From the NCBI RefSeq assembly GCF_963678635.1, contig NC_087071.1, positions 32,354,141-32,418,140 of the forward strand: 64,000 bases of DNA, written 5' to 3'. Origin of the DNA: Symsagittifera roscoffensis. Lineage: Eukaryota > Xenacoelomorpha > Acoela > Convolutidae. How positions within the stretch are numbered: the stretch's first letter is position 1; each line of letters starts with the position of its first letter. A model generated the notes under the pieces. The model was not told where the DNA came from. It ran no database searches and was given only the letters and a program-made list of their open reading frames with translations. The position numbers and the translations under genes are program-made. Shown in pieces: positions 10,329-24,300 of this stretch.

Positions 10329-12797
10329 TTTGAAGAATTTTTAAATTAATTTCAGAAAAATATGTGTTTATAAAGAAAATTACAGCAAATGAATTGCCAA
10401 ACTGAAGGCTAAATTTTTTTGACTGTTTGCTTAGATTCGTGAAAGTACATATAATGAAGACTTTTGAGCTCGTGATATATGTTTGAGAAAAACAGATTAA
10501 TGATTATTTTTTTGTTTTGCAGGTTAAAAAATGTGACTGAGAAGGCGTTTTCAATAAACTGTGGTTAACTTATCTGATTGGTCGAATTTAACTTCATAAA
10601 CTTCATAACTTTTTACTACTCTCGAGTTTGTTGTTTTCATTGCTTGATATTAGTTGATATTTAATTTGCTTACAAAACATCAGTTCATGTTGAGCGCTTG
10701 GTTTGCTCTTTAATGAAAAACTGCACAAGGTGTGACCAGGGCGTGCACTTTTTATCAAACAAAAAACGACATAGCATGTTTTTTTCTAATGGAAAAAAAT
10801 AAATTTTGTACTGAAAACCGAAAGCGTGTAGACAATTTGGTTTCGCGATGGATTTTGTAGTCAACATTAGCTGCTAGAAAAAGTCGTTTCACAGAGTTGA
10901 TTAATAATACTCAAAAATTCTGAAATAAACTGGGAGGCAAGAAAAACTCTGATTTTCACTGGTTTTCAATATATTTTTATCTCCAATTTGTTTTCATGAA
11001 ATTAACTCTTTTATCTCAAAATACAAATCAAGTGAATGATTTCAAACATAGCAATCATTTATTGCATAAATGGCGTGGCCACGTTCTCAAAACGAAGTTT
11101 TAGAAACACGCGTTTTGTAAAGCAGCGCGTACTCTTTGATCCAGTTTGATCCCATCACATTAAACATAGCTTATATGTCGTTTGTGATACTAAATCTGAA
11201 AATAACATAATCATGAATACAAAAAGTTCAACTGAAAAAAAAATTGGGTTGACCTCACCTGGCAAATGTGGGTTGACCTCAAAAAGGGTAAATGTAGATT
11301 GACCTCAGAAAGGGCAATCTATCAATTTTTCAGTGGTAGTTTCTAAAATATTCATCAAAACAGAACAGAGTTAATTTACTTGCTCAGTTTTTAACATGGA
11401 ATCGATCTAGATTACAATTATGGTTTCTGTAGAGGATCTATCAAAGACTAAGCAGCAGCCTGTCTAAGGATATTTCGTATCTCTTATTTCTCCACACTCC
11501 AGACAGTTATTTTGATAAGCTTTTCTTTTGCGACTTTAAGTCATTTTTGAGCATTTTACGAATATCAGACCATCAAATAAAGTTTAGCTGTTTGAGCGTC
11601 TAAGCCACAGTTTCATCGTTAAACAATTCTCAAAAATGTTCCTAAATCACAGAAGTCTCAAAAGCACGAAATCGTTTTTTTTTTGTATCAGGAAGTTTTA
11701 ACCATCTTAGCATCTACAGATTGTCATCTGAGAAGCCTCAAATGGAAGGGAGTTAGGAGTTTTTTTTCAGGAAGTTTTAATCACCGTAGCATCTCTACGG
11801 ATTGTCATCCGAAAAGCCTCAAATGGAAGGAAAATAGGAAGCGTCAAAGCGCAAAAAAAGGAGAGATGAATAGCCATTCAGGAAAAAGTTTCGAAGATTT
11901 TTGTATTGAGAAAATATCCACAGAGTGTGGATGAAATGATTTTGTAAAAACAAACACATAAAAACCACATAAGACTTTAAAAAATATATTGTACCCAGAA
12001 TATGGCAATGACCAGTTTTCAAAGATATCAAAGTTCTGCTCAATCAATGTATTTAAGGCTATATTCTAATGCCTTTTGCATTTTTCGCGCATTTTAAATG
12101 AGCGTACCATTGCGCTTCAACTATTGACTTAATCTTGCCATGAAAGTGTGTAACTATACCATAATTTCTTAAACCCAAATGCTATGAAGTTTCTACTATG
12201 GCGTGTTAGTCTTAACGCCAAGCTATCGCTCGGTAACTCTTATGCAAACATCATTTCATAGAATAATTTGATTTGATCTAACTCGGACTTTTGAAAGCTC
12301 GGTTACTTGCAATATATTTATCGATAAGGTGCATTAAATAGCCCTTTCTATTATATTCAATTCTGAAATCATGTAGCTATTAGACCTTGAGTTACAACTG
12401 ACAGTTTCGACCCATACCAATTTTTTTAATCTAAAAGTTACTTGTTAATTGAATCGAAAAAAACCTGCTTAGCTCATTTAAGAGGTCATCAACTGTCATT
12501 GTTCATTGGTCATTTCCATTCTTGCAACTTATTGTGCTAAACCGCACACTATATAGTTATAACAAGTTATAAACTTTTTATAATAGTTTTAAGCTATAAC
12601 TGGCGACCAGTAGGCTGCAACCATGAATTGATATGATGAATTTCATCGTAAAAACGCATCAATAAGGTTTAATAAAATCAGAGAATCCTTCCTTGCGCCT
12701 TTTCATTACTTTTGCTATTAACCAGGGGGTGAAATCCAGTTACAAATCAGATAAATTACAAATCAGTTATAAATTATAACTCGGATTGATTACAAGA
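10329..12797. other. intergenic region between divergent genes
   Basis: The carbonic anhydrase (minus) and the four-helix gene (plus) diverge from this 2.5-kb spacer, so both promoters should lie here. I cannot pick a core promoter reliably. It contains a short tandem motif, GGTTGACCTCA-like, three times at about 11247-11310, and a direct duplication at 11687-11842. I see no coding exon. Confidence 0.5.
11687..11842. repeat. direct duplication of about 75 bp
   Basis: Two adjacent copies begin TCAGGAAGTTTTAA (11687 and 11768) and end in AAGCCTCAAATGGAAGG. They differ by a few substitutions and indels. Confidence 0.75.
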
Positions 12798-15700
12798 ATG
12801 GGTCGTGAAAAAGCGGCCTTGTCTGTGGTGATTCTTCTGATCCAACTGTGTGTCATCAGTTTCACAGTGGTGAGTGTGACTAGTCCCAACTGGGGCTACC
12901 AGTCCAGTGAGTCCCCCCTCAACAGAGAAGATATAAGAGAGGTGGAGATAGGACTCTTCAGATTCTGCGACTCGTTGGTAAGTTAAAAACCATTAAGTTA
13001 AGAACCATTAAAACATTTGTATTTAAGATGATAATTATAATAATATTATTATTTTTAACTCAATAGCCAAGCACAGATTTCAGATTTTTCCATTAAGCAG
13101 CCTATTTTTCCTTAACCCACTCCACCTTGACAAATCTAATTTTCCATTTGCAAAGTAATTTTACATGTTATTATTACTAAAGTTTGTGATTTTTTTCTAC
13201 TCGAAAACTTTCAAATGCATGGTTGTAAGTTGGTGTAAAAAATGAACCGCAACTGACAAAACTAGGACTAGGAGGACTTAAATTGAATATTGTAGAGATC
13301 TTACAGAGAATGAAAACCGATTTTGTAAACCCAATTGCTTAAGTAAATTGATTTAAAACGGATTTCGACGTTTTTTCTGTTGTATGAAATCTATTGAATT
13401 GCGCCAGAAGATTTAAATTGCTTTGATTGAATATTCACAGTTCACCAACTATATTGAAAGCAAAATTATTTTCAAGTTATCTGTTCCGACTTTCGATACG
13501 AAAGTAACGGAATATTTGTGCTCGGGGTGGGTTTTTTTTTCAGACAAATTTCGACTTATGAACTAGCCATTTTTGACGGAACTTTTTTTTATATCAGTCG
13601 AAAGGTATTGTTGTCTTGAGCTCAAATTTGAAAAGATATTTTACCTGTGATCATTTTTCGTAAAGTTACGGGGGTTTAAAGATTGCCATTTTGGCCAATT
13701 TGGGACAATTAACGCACGATAAATTTCGCGCTATTAACGCGTAAGCGGAGATTTAATCCGTCTTATAAATCATTCCAAATTGGTTCAAAGAAGCTTATTT
13801 GCCGTAAATGGCTTGTTACAAGGAGCGAAATCTATCCTTTTGTACTTTATATGGCGTGTGGGGTGATGATTTTCATTAAAAATTTCAAATTCAGAAAAAA
13901 AAATTTCAATTTATTTTATTTCATTGAATTTTTTAATGTTATTACGGCTCCATAAACCTTAAAAGGCAGTCGGAACATTCAGGGCTTCGCCCTGATACGA
14001 GCAGTCTTGTTTAATTTTGCTTTTCAAAATTTCTTCAATAAAAATCTGTCGGAATCGATGAAGCTACTTGAAAATTTGTTTAACGCTAGCTATATGTTTC
14101 AATGGATTCTATAAAAGTTTTGATGTTTCAGGGGTCTCCCGGTAGGAAGAGTAAACTTTTGAAAAAAAATTGTTGTATTTTTTTCTTAGTTGAAATGTTC
14201 GTAAACTTTTTCAGCGAAGTCGCCTCAGTACTTAGCAATCTAATTAAAGAAAAACATTTACCTGTGATGTATTCTCATTTCACTGACTTTTGTATTTGCG
14301 TTCTGGTCAAACGTCGTTACGAAAAACTGGGTCAATAGCATAAACTATGTTTTTAGTGATGCATAATTGGCAAATGTTTTGAACTAATTGGAAACTCAAA
14401 AATTGTTTGAAAGAATGAATGAAATTAATTTAAACCGATTTGAATTCGCCTTTAATTTACACGGTAATTGAAGCTGTATTTTTATGAAATGGATCCAAAT
14501 AGTTCGAATGAATAATTTTAGCTATTTTTATGCTCAAGTTAAATCAATTTCAAATCGATTTGAAACCGAAATTTTGAAAAATTTTCTACAGTTTTTACAT
14601 CAAATCTCAAAATACCATAATAGAAAAGGCGGTTCAAAGCTTTCCGTGTCAATCTTAAACTTTTGTATCAAGAAATAAATCAAAATTCAAACAGTTGAAT
14701 TTGAGAAATATTCAATGCCGGTCGAAGTGAAGACCGATTTCTTTTCGTTTTCAGTGTGAAATTGTCAGAATTCAAAATTTCGATGTAGTTTTTTGAACAA
14801 CTTTTAAAAATTTATAAACATGACACAGATTTTATCATTCGATAATAAACTAGATGATGTATATTCTCAGTTTACTGAGCATTGTCGAAACTAAACACTC
14901 GACTTCGTACATCGATGTCGTTATAAACTTTTCAAAGAAATTTTTTTTTTTATTGAGTGCTACATCATTATGGAACGACCTACATTAACATAATGTATAA
15001 ATACAGAGGCAAACCTAACTTCGCACCAGTTGCGATAAAAAAAATGAATAACTATGATTACGTGAAAATGAATCAACTAGCCAAAACTGAAAGTCTAACA
15101 ATTCAATATAATCGACAAATCCAAAATTCATTTGGCTACACCGTTAGAAACTTTACAAAGAGCAATTTAAAAGGAAAAAGAACCTTCAGGGCCAAATTTA
15201 AATGAACACTTTTACTTGCGAGTTAAGGTTAGAAAAAAGAAGGTTCGTACCAATACACTATGCTGCACGCTAGTGAAATAATATAAGCAAAATTAAATAT
15301 TTATTACAGATGTGACAGCCTATGGAGAGATATCTTGGAATAAATTTAAATTCACATAATTTGTTCAATTGCGTTTAAAATTATTTCAGCCTATTTTTAT
15401 TCCAACATGGTGCCTTTCATTTTGATTCTCTGCTTCTTAAAGAATAATGTGCTTTTTGTTTACCTTTTCCAGAATTTTATCAGCCCTGACACATTGAACT
15501 TAGCTGAATTTTATATCTAGATTTATTATAATACCCTTCATTGGTTCATGGGCTACAATTTTTTGGATAGCGTGACCGTGACATTCGGAGGGATGATGCG
15601 ACCAAGTGTGTGCGATGCTTCAACACGGCTCTGGCTAAGACATACGACACTTACTTCACACTCGGAATATCACAGTCGTTTCTCCCTAGATCAACTCAGG

Positions 15701-17899
15701 TATATTTAACCGCAGTCATCGGTTATTTTGTTTCGATGAAAGTAGAAATATATTTATTCTAGTAAGCCAAAAATGTAAGTTTTATAGAATTTTCAGGATT
15801 AGCGGAGAATATTGGAGGTTAAATAATTTTATATGCAACATATCGATGAACCTCTTTTTTATGACATTTTCCAAAAATTTTCCAGCTAAGATGTTGTGAT
15901 CATAAAATTGGCCGCTTTTAAATTTTGATCCATTGCTAATACAGTTTTTTTCACTTCAACTCATTTTACATTCAAATTTGTTGAGCTTTCGATAAAAAAA
16001 ATAACCCCATTTTTCCAATTTCAGACGTCTTCCAATTCCCTGGCACGAAAGGGCGCGCTTCTACAGACACTGGCTATTGTGCTTTTGGTGGCTGAGACAG
16101 CGTTTTTCTTCCTGTTTCTCTTTTACAGTCAGTTTGCATTGCTCTTGAAAATCTACCGACGACTGCAAAATTATCTACTATTGGGTAAGTGTAGTAAGGA
16201 GCGGCGGATTTATTGCAGTCATAGAAAATTAACCCGCTCATCACAGGGATAAAGTTAACATTATTCATCTTAAATATACCCTTCTGTCCCAGTTCTGATT
16301 CTCAGTCTCACTATCTTTTTGGATTAAAAACACCTCGCGCTTTGTGTAAAATACTCAAATTTGATACTGTAATTAAACACAAAGGCGAAGCGGCGCTTCG
16401 CAAACACTTGCGAGAACACGACCAAAAAACAGCTCTATCAAGTGAAAAAAGAAAGTAGAAGTGCGACCTACTAAGAGAGTTCGAATATGCGACCTACTAC
16501 AATCAAGAGATGTTGAGTCTCACGCATTATCCACTCAACCACGCAAGTTTAACAACCGACAAACACTAGTCATGAATAAACAGCTATATATGCTAATAAA
16601 TTGCCAATGCGATTCATCCAAAGTCGCACCAAATACAGACTCAATTTTGCAAGTAAAAATTTGGAATATAACAAACTGAAGGCATCCCCACTATCTTGGC
16701 ATGTAACAAATTGCAAAGCATAAAGCCACGTTGTCTACAAATTATGCATTTCAAAAAAATTGCGAGATATATTGAGTTGAAAAAATTTCCGAAAACGAGT
16801 TTTCATTATTGTAATGTTGTTTGAAACAGATCTCTTTTTTCGGTTCAATTGATGAAATATAAAACTGCAAAAATGCATCAACTGTGTTAACTTATTACTA
16901 TTCAAATGTCAACGCACATGGTATCAAAAAGCTGTAAAGAAACACAAAAAGTGGCTACAATACTTGCGATTTAGGTTGGCAAAAAAGAAGGTTCGTACTA
17001 ATACTCACTTCGCAAGTATAACTAAGAGGAAAGTAATCGTCCTCCTTCCTAAAGCGTTTTCGGGAGAGAAGAGAGGTTAACTTGGCCCACTCACCCTTGA
17101 ATTTATTGGATAGGTACGGTACGACTTCGATTCTAGTCTAGATCTACCTCAAATAATTGAAAAAAATACGGTTTCAAGACACTGGTATTCACAAGGGAAT
17201 GATATTTTAAATTTCAAATGCCAAGTTGGTTAAACTATGGTTGTCCTATAATCATGAGAGCTTACAAAATAATATGTTTTTTTTCTGCGTTGTTACAAAT
17301 TGGGCTTCAATATTTGGATGAAACTGTTTGAAAAATGTCAAAAAAAAATTAAATAAAATTGGGAATGATTTTGTCGAACTACTAGAGGCGACAGTTCGAC
17401 AAAATTATTCCCAATTTGAGCGTAAATAAGAAAAAGTCAGCCCACCGGATTTTCCGAACAAACTTTTTCATTATCTTTTCGAAATTAGAATTGCCACCGA
17501 AACGGCTGTTGCAATTAGAAATGTATAAATAAGTTTGAAGTCTTAGAACCATTTTGTAAAAGCTATCATAGATTCTGTCATTCTTAGAAACGATTTTCTT
17601 CTTTTCTGCTTTTAGCATCTCTAGTCTCCAACATCTGCGAACTCGCATGCTTAGCCGCCCTTTTAACTCTCTTCCGCGACAACTACAAAAACATCCAGAT
17701 GGGTCTGGGACAATCTCTGGCATTCGCCACAGTCGCACTTGCAATTCTGAGAGTGTTCCTCATATTCAAGATAGTACATGTTATTGTCAGAGACTACAAT
17801 CGGAGTTTGAGACGAGGTGGCAATGAAAACTACAGGATTCAGATGAAGAGAACTACTGTTACTAAGAGTACTAATAAAAGTGCTACCAGCAAAAGTTGA
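12798..17899 (+). CDS. four-helix membrane protein, PMP22/claudin family-like, complete
   Basis: Four plus-strand exons, 12798-12977, 15571-15699, 16025-16184 and 17616-17899, join in phase to encode 250 residues. TM1 is at about 7-30. The first loop carries SPNW (Trp32), GLFRFC (Cys57) and KCVRC (Cys73, Cys76), which recalls the W-GLW-C-C signature of the claudin/PMP22 superfamily, with Phe for the second Trp. TM2 is at about 114-137, TM3 at 157-176 and TM4 at 190-212. The tail is basic and rich in Thr, Ser and Lys. The start is ATG 12798 (MGREKAAL). All introns are GT-AG. Family membership rests on topology and the loop pattern, so it could be another tetraspan; a junctional or channel-regulating role is only inference. 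It is convergent with EXT1, 404 bp apart. Confidence 0.8.
15190..15290 (-). repeat. end fragment of the tRNA-like-containing repeat
   Basis: It matches the right-hand end of the copies at 16380-17020 and 53700-54370. The shared core is GGTTAGAAAAAAGAAGGTTC followed by GTACCAATACACTATGCTG. It lies in intron 1 of the four-helix gene. Confidence 0.6.
16380..17020 (-). repeat. dispersed repeat containing a tRNA-Leu-like segment (copy in four-helix gene)
   Basis: About 640 bp, similar over its length to 22520-23200 and 53700-54370. On the minus strand, about 16465-16560 has a tRNA-like core: an A-box-like GGTTGAGTGGATAATG, a GACTCAACATCTC stretch and a B-box-like ATTCGAAC. The outer left end has a GCGAAGCGGCGCTTCGC hairpin, and the right end is AAGAAGGTTCGTACTAATAC. 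It sits in intron 3 of the four-helix gene. Confidence 0.7.
17356..17417. repeat. 25-bp inverted repeat, hairpin
   Basis: Arms 17356-17380 and 17393-17417 are inverted copies with one mismatch (AAATTGGGAATGATTTTGTC then GAACT), separated by 12 bases. It lies in the last intron of the four-helix gene and would form a stem in the pre-mRNA. Confidence 0.85.
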
Positions 17900-18303
17900 A
17901 TAAGAAAGAGCTCAGAAAACGTCATCAAATATTATTTGATTTATATTTCGACCTCAGTTTAAAATAACCTATTTGAAGGCAATTGATCATTTTCGATTTT
18001 CAGTTTTCAATTTTAATAATCATTTGATGTTTTGTTTTTTATATTTGACTTCTCATCATAAAAACTTTGCAGTTTGAATTTAGCTATTAAGTTTGTTACC
18101 ATTATCAACAATTGAAAATTATTCCTTTTTTAAAATAATTTAATGTAATTCTTATTTGAATCAATTTCTTTTTCAAGCCGACGCAGAAAATCTACTTGCA
18201 GTGCGTATAGTCACTGGCAAAAACTGAATAGATTATCAACTGTTCATTTTAAAAACTAAATGAAAATGTACAAAAATACAAAACTAACTCTAAAAAAATC
18301 TAT

Positions 18304-21300
18304 CTATACTTGCACAATTGCATTTGAGCCTTTTAAAGGAACATATCCGATCACGTTTCTAAACCAGTTCAAACAGTCAGTCTCTATCGACAGTATCGTT
18401 TCTTTCGATTTCGATTCACTCTCTGATTCATCAATCTTCTCATCTATATTCTGATCATCGTCTCTATTTTCGACCTCCATTTCTTCCGGTTGTTTGTTTT
18501 TGTTCATTTTGACCCCAATTGATGGGGTTTGAGTCACGTGACCGACTAACATGTTCATGATGACTGAATTGCACTGTGGTTTGTTTCTCATTTCAGCTGT
18601 GATTGTCGAGTTAAAATAAGTTCTGAGAAGATGATAGTAGTACCTGAATTGAAACAAAAACTCACTTCAAATTTAGCCAGTATTAAACTCAAAACACAAA
18701 AAATTTCTACAAAGAAGAAGGTTGCTTTTGACGAAATTTTGAAGCATTTAACGCCGAAAGAAAATTAGATAGAAGCCACTATGTCGAAAATCTCCCAAAA
18801 AAACTTCCATAAATTTGTCTCCAATCGTTTTAAACAGTTCGTTTTGAGAAAAAGTAGGACAATTGAAGGTTAAACTAGCACAAGAGGAAAATGTACGAAG
18901 CGGTAACAAAGCCGACAACACTTGAACAGAAACTAGTTGAGCCTCGTTTTTGCTACCAAACTCAAAATCTCAAAAAATGGAAAAAATTCTAAAACTCGGT
19001 TGCAAGAAACTTGCTTATCGAAGGGATAAAACATGAATCTTTATGTTTAAATCAAATCAGATGTTTTACTGCATGTTTATTGAAGACGTTTAGCTGCATG
19101 CGCGCACGTTTTAAAATTGACCGAAGGGTCAGAACGCGGAACAAATATTTTACCGGTCAGATTATTGACATCTAAAACAACGCAGCACTATGTACTAACT
19201 TGTGATGTATGGCCATGGTTAGATTGACCATAGTATAATAGTCTTCTGTCTCTTTCACCACTGTGTATTCATTCTTCAGAGCAGACGAGAGATAGTGGTT
19301 GCTCATTTGAAAGCCAATCAGCCTGTCAGGATAATGCGAAGCAACTTCAATTAGCAACTCAATCTAAACAACATTGGCTTATATTTTAGATAACGCGGGG
19401 TTTTTGTATCAATTGTACGTGAAATTTGAATACTACTTTGAAGTTTATGTTTAAAACGCGCATTATAAAAACCCGCGATACATAAATCGCACATAAAAAC
19501 AAATGCAAACCGAAGATTTAAGGGACCAAATGCTTTATATTCGGGGATCCGTCAAAAACTAAGTGAGCCAACTATCATATTTGTATGCAATTTGCAGTTC
19601 AAACCTGTTCAGGAGATAATTCCTCGCCATGACTGCAATCCAGCATTATCACAAAGGGCGCGTCCGATGGAGCTACGAGGTCCAAATCATAGACTGATTG
19701 CACGCTTTTCAATTGCACATTTGAAGGCAGCCAATCTGTCTGCATCTTTTTCAGGCTTAAGACTGGTTTCGAAATAGCGAGGATTACCTAGAAACAAAAC
19801 CGATAGTTCAAATAACTGACAATAATATGTAAACGTGAATAAGTCCTTTCCCTCCCCTCCCCCTTTTTCTGCAGCCACTAATTCGTAGTTTGAGAGCGTG
19901 GAAACTTGCAATTTATGATCATAAAGCGAGGTTTGACCTAAGTATTGAAATTGATACTTGTGTGCGTCAATTTTTGCAATTATATATTTTCAATCCTACG
20001 AGGGTCCAAAAACAAGTTGATTGAAATTTTGAACGATTTTTAATTGATAGAAAATCTCACAAGCCAGACTGAAAGTCATTTGCATATATACATACATTAT
20101 GAGCTTTCTTGTCTTTCGAAACAGCTTCAACAATACGGGAACACTTAGTCAATTCATTTCCGCTTTCGTTTTCACCACTCCAAACCACAATCGAATATCT
20201 CAATTCCGAATTGGCGTCTGATCCAGATGAAATATCATTTAAACTGTGTCTCCAAAATGGGAAGTCGACATAGTTTGTCGAGTAGTTGAGGTCGACAAAA
20301 AGAGCACCTGGATAGCTGTTCCAGACCCACTTTGGGAGGGGGTTGGGTTTCAATCTGTCGTACAGAATCTAAACAAGGACATCCGGATCTTTTTCTTTGG
20401 ATCACAGTAAATACAGCAAGACCTGAAGCTCGTCTAAGCTGAATTTTTAAACATCAAAAAAATAAATGGTCAGAGCACAAACTACCTGGTCAAAAAAACC
20501 TTTAGAGCATTTTAGAAATTATAAATCAAATCTGGGTCTCTGGAAAAAGATAGCTATCATAAATAAGAATTTTCTATTCATCAAAGATGTTATTAAAATC
20601 TACTACAGATCCAATCATCATTTTTTGCTCAAAAAAAACATTTGATACAGATCTGGTTTACCATTAAAGGATCCTTCATATAATTATATTTTGATGATTA
20701 TGAGTTTAATGAACTAAAATTGTTGTACAATTGAAAAAATCCTCTAAGCATACCTTGAACGTGGCTCTGAGTATGGTGTCTACAGATGAGAAGTAAGAAT
20801 GGTACATGAAGTGGACTTGTCTCTTCATCTCAATCACCTCCTCACTCCTCATGTTGCGCAGGTGGGAGGGAATCTGGAACACAATCATTATAGTTTTCGT
20901 CTATATTGAAACTATATAATTAACAATACCCTTGTTTTCAAGGAAACAATTTGTTTATAATTTACAAAAATTATCAAAAAACAAATCCCAGGTGGGCCAG
21001 TTAGCTGCTTAACGACAGATGTCTTCAAATTGAACTTGTTTAGGCAATTTCAGATCGAAAGTGAAAAGTACAAATTTCATGTCAAAAATTTTTTTTATCA
21101 CCAAGCTAAAATACTGAATCATAGCCAAAAGACAGCTGCAAAAGAGTCAATGAACTCAAGCAAACAGAAAAAAAAATAACTAATTTTGTTTGCAAAAATC
21201 TCAACTTTCGAATTTCAAAAAAGAAAAACATACCCTTAAAGCTCTTTGAATTTCTTGAACAATTTATGATTGGTAGTTTTTTGATAAAATTAACCCAATT

Positions 21301-24300
21301 TGAAAAAACTGAATCAATAATTAAAAATTTTATTTCGCTGGAAATCTGAAAACTTAATTCCACTTTCGAAACTAGAAGTCGATCACGTTTGCTGCGACCT
21401 TTACACTTTTGTTGTTCGATTGGAGTTTGCCTTCCTTTTAACAGAAGAAATTTGAGATAAAAAAAGTTGACAAGCCCTCAAATATGTGACAAAAACAGAG
21501 GCGAGCAAAAACATTCGCTTGCAGCCGAGAAGTGAGCGCAGAAACTTTATATCATGTTTTTCTGAGCGGAAAACTATTCATTTTGAGATTTTTTGCCATC
21601 TACTTCAAATTTTAGTTTTAAAAGGGTTTCCAACGTACGCGTTTAACTGAGAGAAACTATTATTAATTAAGCAGAAGCAAAACGACCTCGACATTATAAA
21701 ATTCTACAAACAGAAGCGAAGCTGTGCTTCGCACCACTTGCGATACAAAGCAAGAAAGACGCTAAGTCGGAAAGAACCACAAAAAAAATCGAAAACGTGA
21801 AAAAAACAGATCTATCAAAATGAATCAGGCTAGTTTTGAAACAGAAACATGCCAACACAAGATAATGTGAAATTAGCATCGAAAGATAATATACCCAGCG
21901 GCAACAAAGCCGAAAATACTTTGTCGGAAACCCTTTAAGACAAAAAAATCAACAAGACTAGGCTTATAAAAATTTACACAAATTTAAAACGTCCCCCACG
22001 CCCTCAAAATACACAAACAAAAAAAAAACATTTTTTTTTGCCCGTGAAATAAAACAACCTGAGGCTAATAAGCCGATACAATATAGACCGAAACCTATTT
22101 AGCCAAAAAAGGTAAATAAAAAAGCCGAAAAACAATTCAAAATAATTTAGACTAATTAAAGGTCATTAGATCCCCTTCAGCCTCAAAACACACAAAAAAA
22201 ACCATTCAATTTTTTTTCGCTCGTCAAAAGACGCAATGCGAGGTCATTAAATAAATATAATATAGGCCAAAATCAAACAAGCCGAAAAAAGGAACAGAAA
22301 AAAAAACAAACAAGCAATTTCAATAAAAGTTTCCATAGAAAAAAAACAATCATAATCAGAGAAATAATAAGCTGACAATTTTTTTTCGAAACGGAATATT
22401 TCACGTTTGAAAAAAAAGGTCCTATCAGATTCGAACCTAGGAAGTTTGCCGTCCCAGGCGTATTCATTAATTCCAGACCAACTGCGCCGGTGACGCAAAG
22501 ATGTTTGAACTTTTTACACAGAGACAAAGCTGCGCAAGCACATGCGAGAACACGATCAAAAGGCAGCTCTATCAAAGGAAATGAGAAAATGTAGAAATAA
22601 GCCTCGAATTAGCAAAAAGTCGGCTACGTGTAGGATTCGAATCTGCGACCTACTGCAATCAGAGATTTTGAGTCTCACGCACTAACCACTCAGCTTTGCA
22701 CGCTTAACCACATAAAAACACTAGTCACGAATAAAGCAGCTACATATGCTAACAAATTGCCAAAGCGTTTCAGCAGGTGGCACCAAATACAAATAGACAC
22801 AATTTTGCAAGTCATAATTTGGAATATAACAAAGGCACCTACACTACTTTGCATATAGCAAACTGCAAAACATAAAGCCAGATTATGTATAAACTATGTA
22901 TTTTTCAAAAAATTGCGAGATACATAGCGTTAAAAAAACTTCTGAACTCGACTTTTCATTTTTGTTATGCTGTTTGAAACAAATCACTTTTTTCGGTTCA
23001 TTAGATGAATCAAAAATGCATCAAATAAGTTCACTTTCTAATATTCGAATGTCAAAGCACATGCTATCAAAAAGCTGTAAAGGTGCTCCAGCATTTTTGG
23101 GGTGCCACACCAATATGTGCGACTTAGGTTGGAAAAAAAGAAGGTTCGTACTAATACACTCGGTTCGCAATTGTTATCAACTGAACATAAATGTACCATT
23201 TCTAATTTTGACCATTCTGTGAACTAAATTATTCACGGGAAAAAGTCTAGTACCCGATTGCAATACCCTTGCTTATCGCAAGGGTTATAAAAAATACAAG
23301 ACACTTTCATTTACAACAAAATTGGCTGTAAGCAAAAGATAGGTAAGAAGTGTGGAAACTAAGCCGACAAAACATACGCAGACAACTGATAGGTCGATTG
23401 ATTTTTTATACACACTACTTTGGGTTTTAAAAACAGGTTCTGACCGATCTCGAGGCTAGGCCCTTAGCAGTCAACTAATTATCGTAATCAGTAGTTAAAT
23501 TTGAATTTTCAAGAAACTGAGCACGTTTGCTGCAGAATTGAATACTGCACAATTGATTCAGTGATTTTGTTAAACTAATTGTTAACCCGAAAAAAGTCCG
23601 CTTTGATAACGCTTTTCAATCGCAAGCGTAATTAATACTCGGGACAAGTGAGACTCGTATTGCCAGTTACCCAAAAAAAATGCAACCCGGTTTTTTCTAA
23701 GCCATGTTTTTCTCTAAATTATGAACAGTTCCAAAAGACGGTCCTTCGTAGCCTCCTAATAATGAATTATCTAGCCAAAATTCCCGAATGCATTATGTAC
23801 ACTTAAACACATCTACAATTTCTTCTGACCTTCAGAACGAAATCAAAATTTTCAATTCTTTTAATTACTAACTTTTCAGACCAAATTAGTCTTGTATTTC
23901 GCCACGGGAACAATTGTCAAAACAAATTTAAACAGTGTCAATTTTTTCTAACCAGCGTGACTAATCTCTCATCTGCAATAACTGCAATCTTCTCCCACTC
24001 TATAACTTCATTAAATGGCAACACTTGATTATTGGACATGACAACTGGAATACATCCAGATCTCATCACTTCCAGCAGACGGAATGAGTCAGCCCGTCTG
24101 CCTCTGGGCACAAAACAGAAGGTGGAATTAAGCATGAGGGTGTTGTAGTCGTACCTATAAAACCAATCAGTTTCAAAAAAGTTCGACAAAAAACTCCCAT
24201 GTAAATATCTGTTCAAAAAATAATTGACGAGCTTCAGCAATGGTGAAAATGAAAGTTGCCCTATTCCATTATACCCTATAGTACCAATTTATCCTATACT

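Noticed and set aside
17382-17744. 120-codon minus-strand ORF overlapping the last exon of the four-helix gene
   Set aside because: It is antisense to a well-supported exon, contains no domain, and starts inside the exon.
22412-22497. Functional tRNA gene call
   Set aside because: Promoter boxes are good but T-stem and anticodon stem pairing fail, so only a tRNA-like unit is reported.
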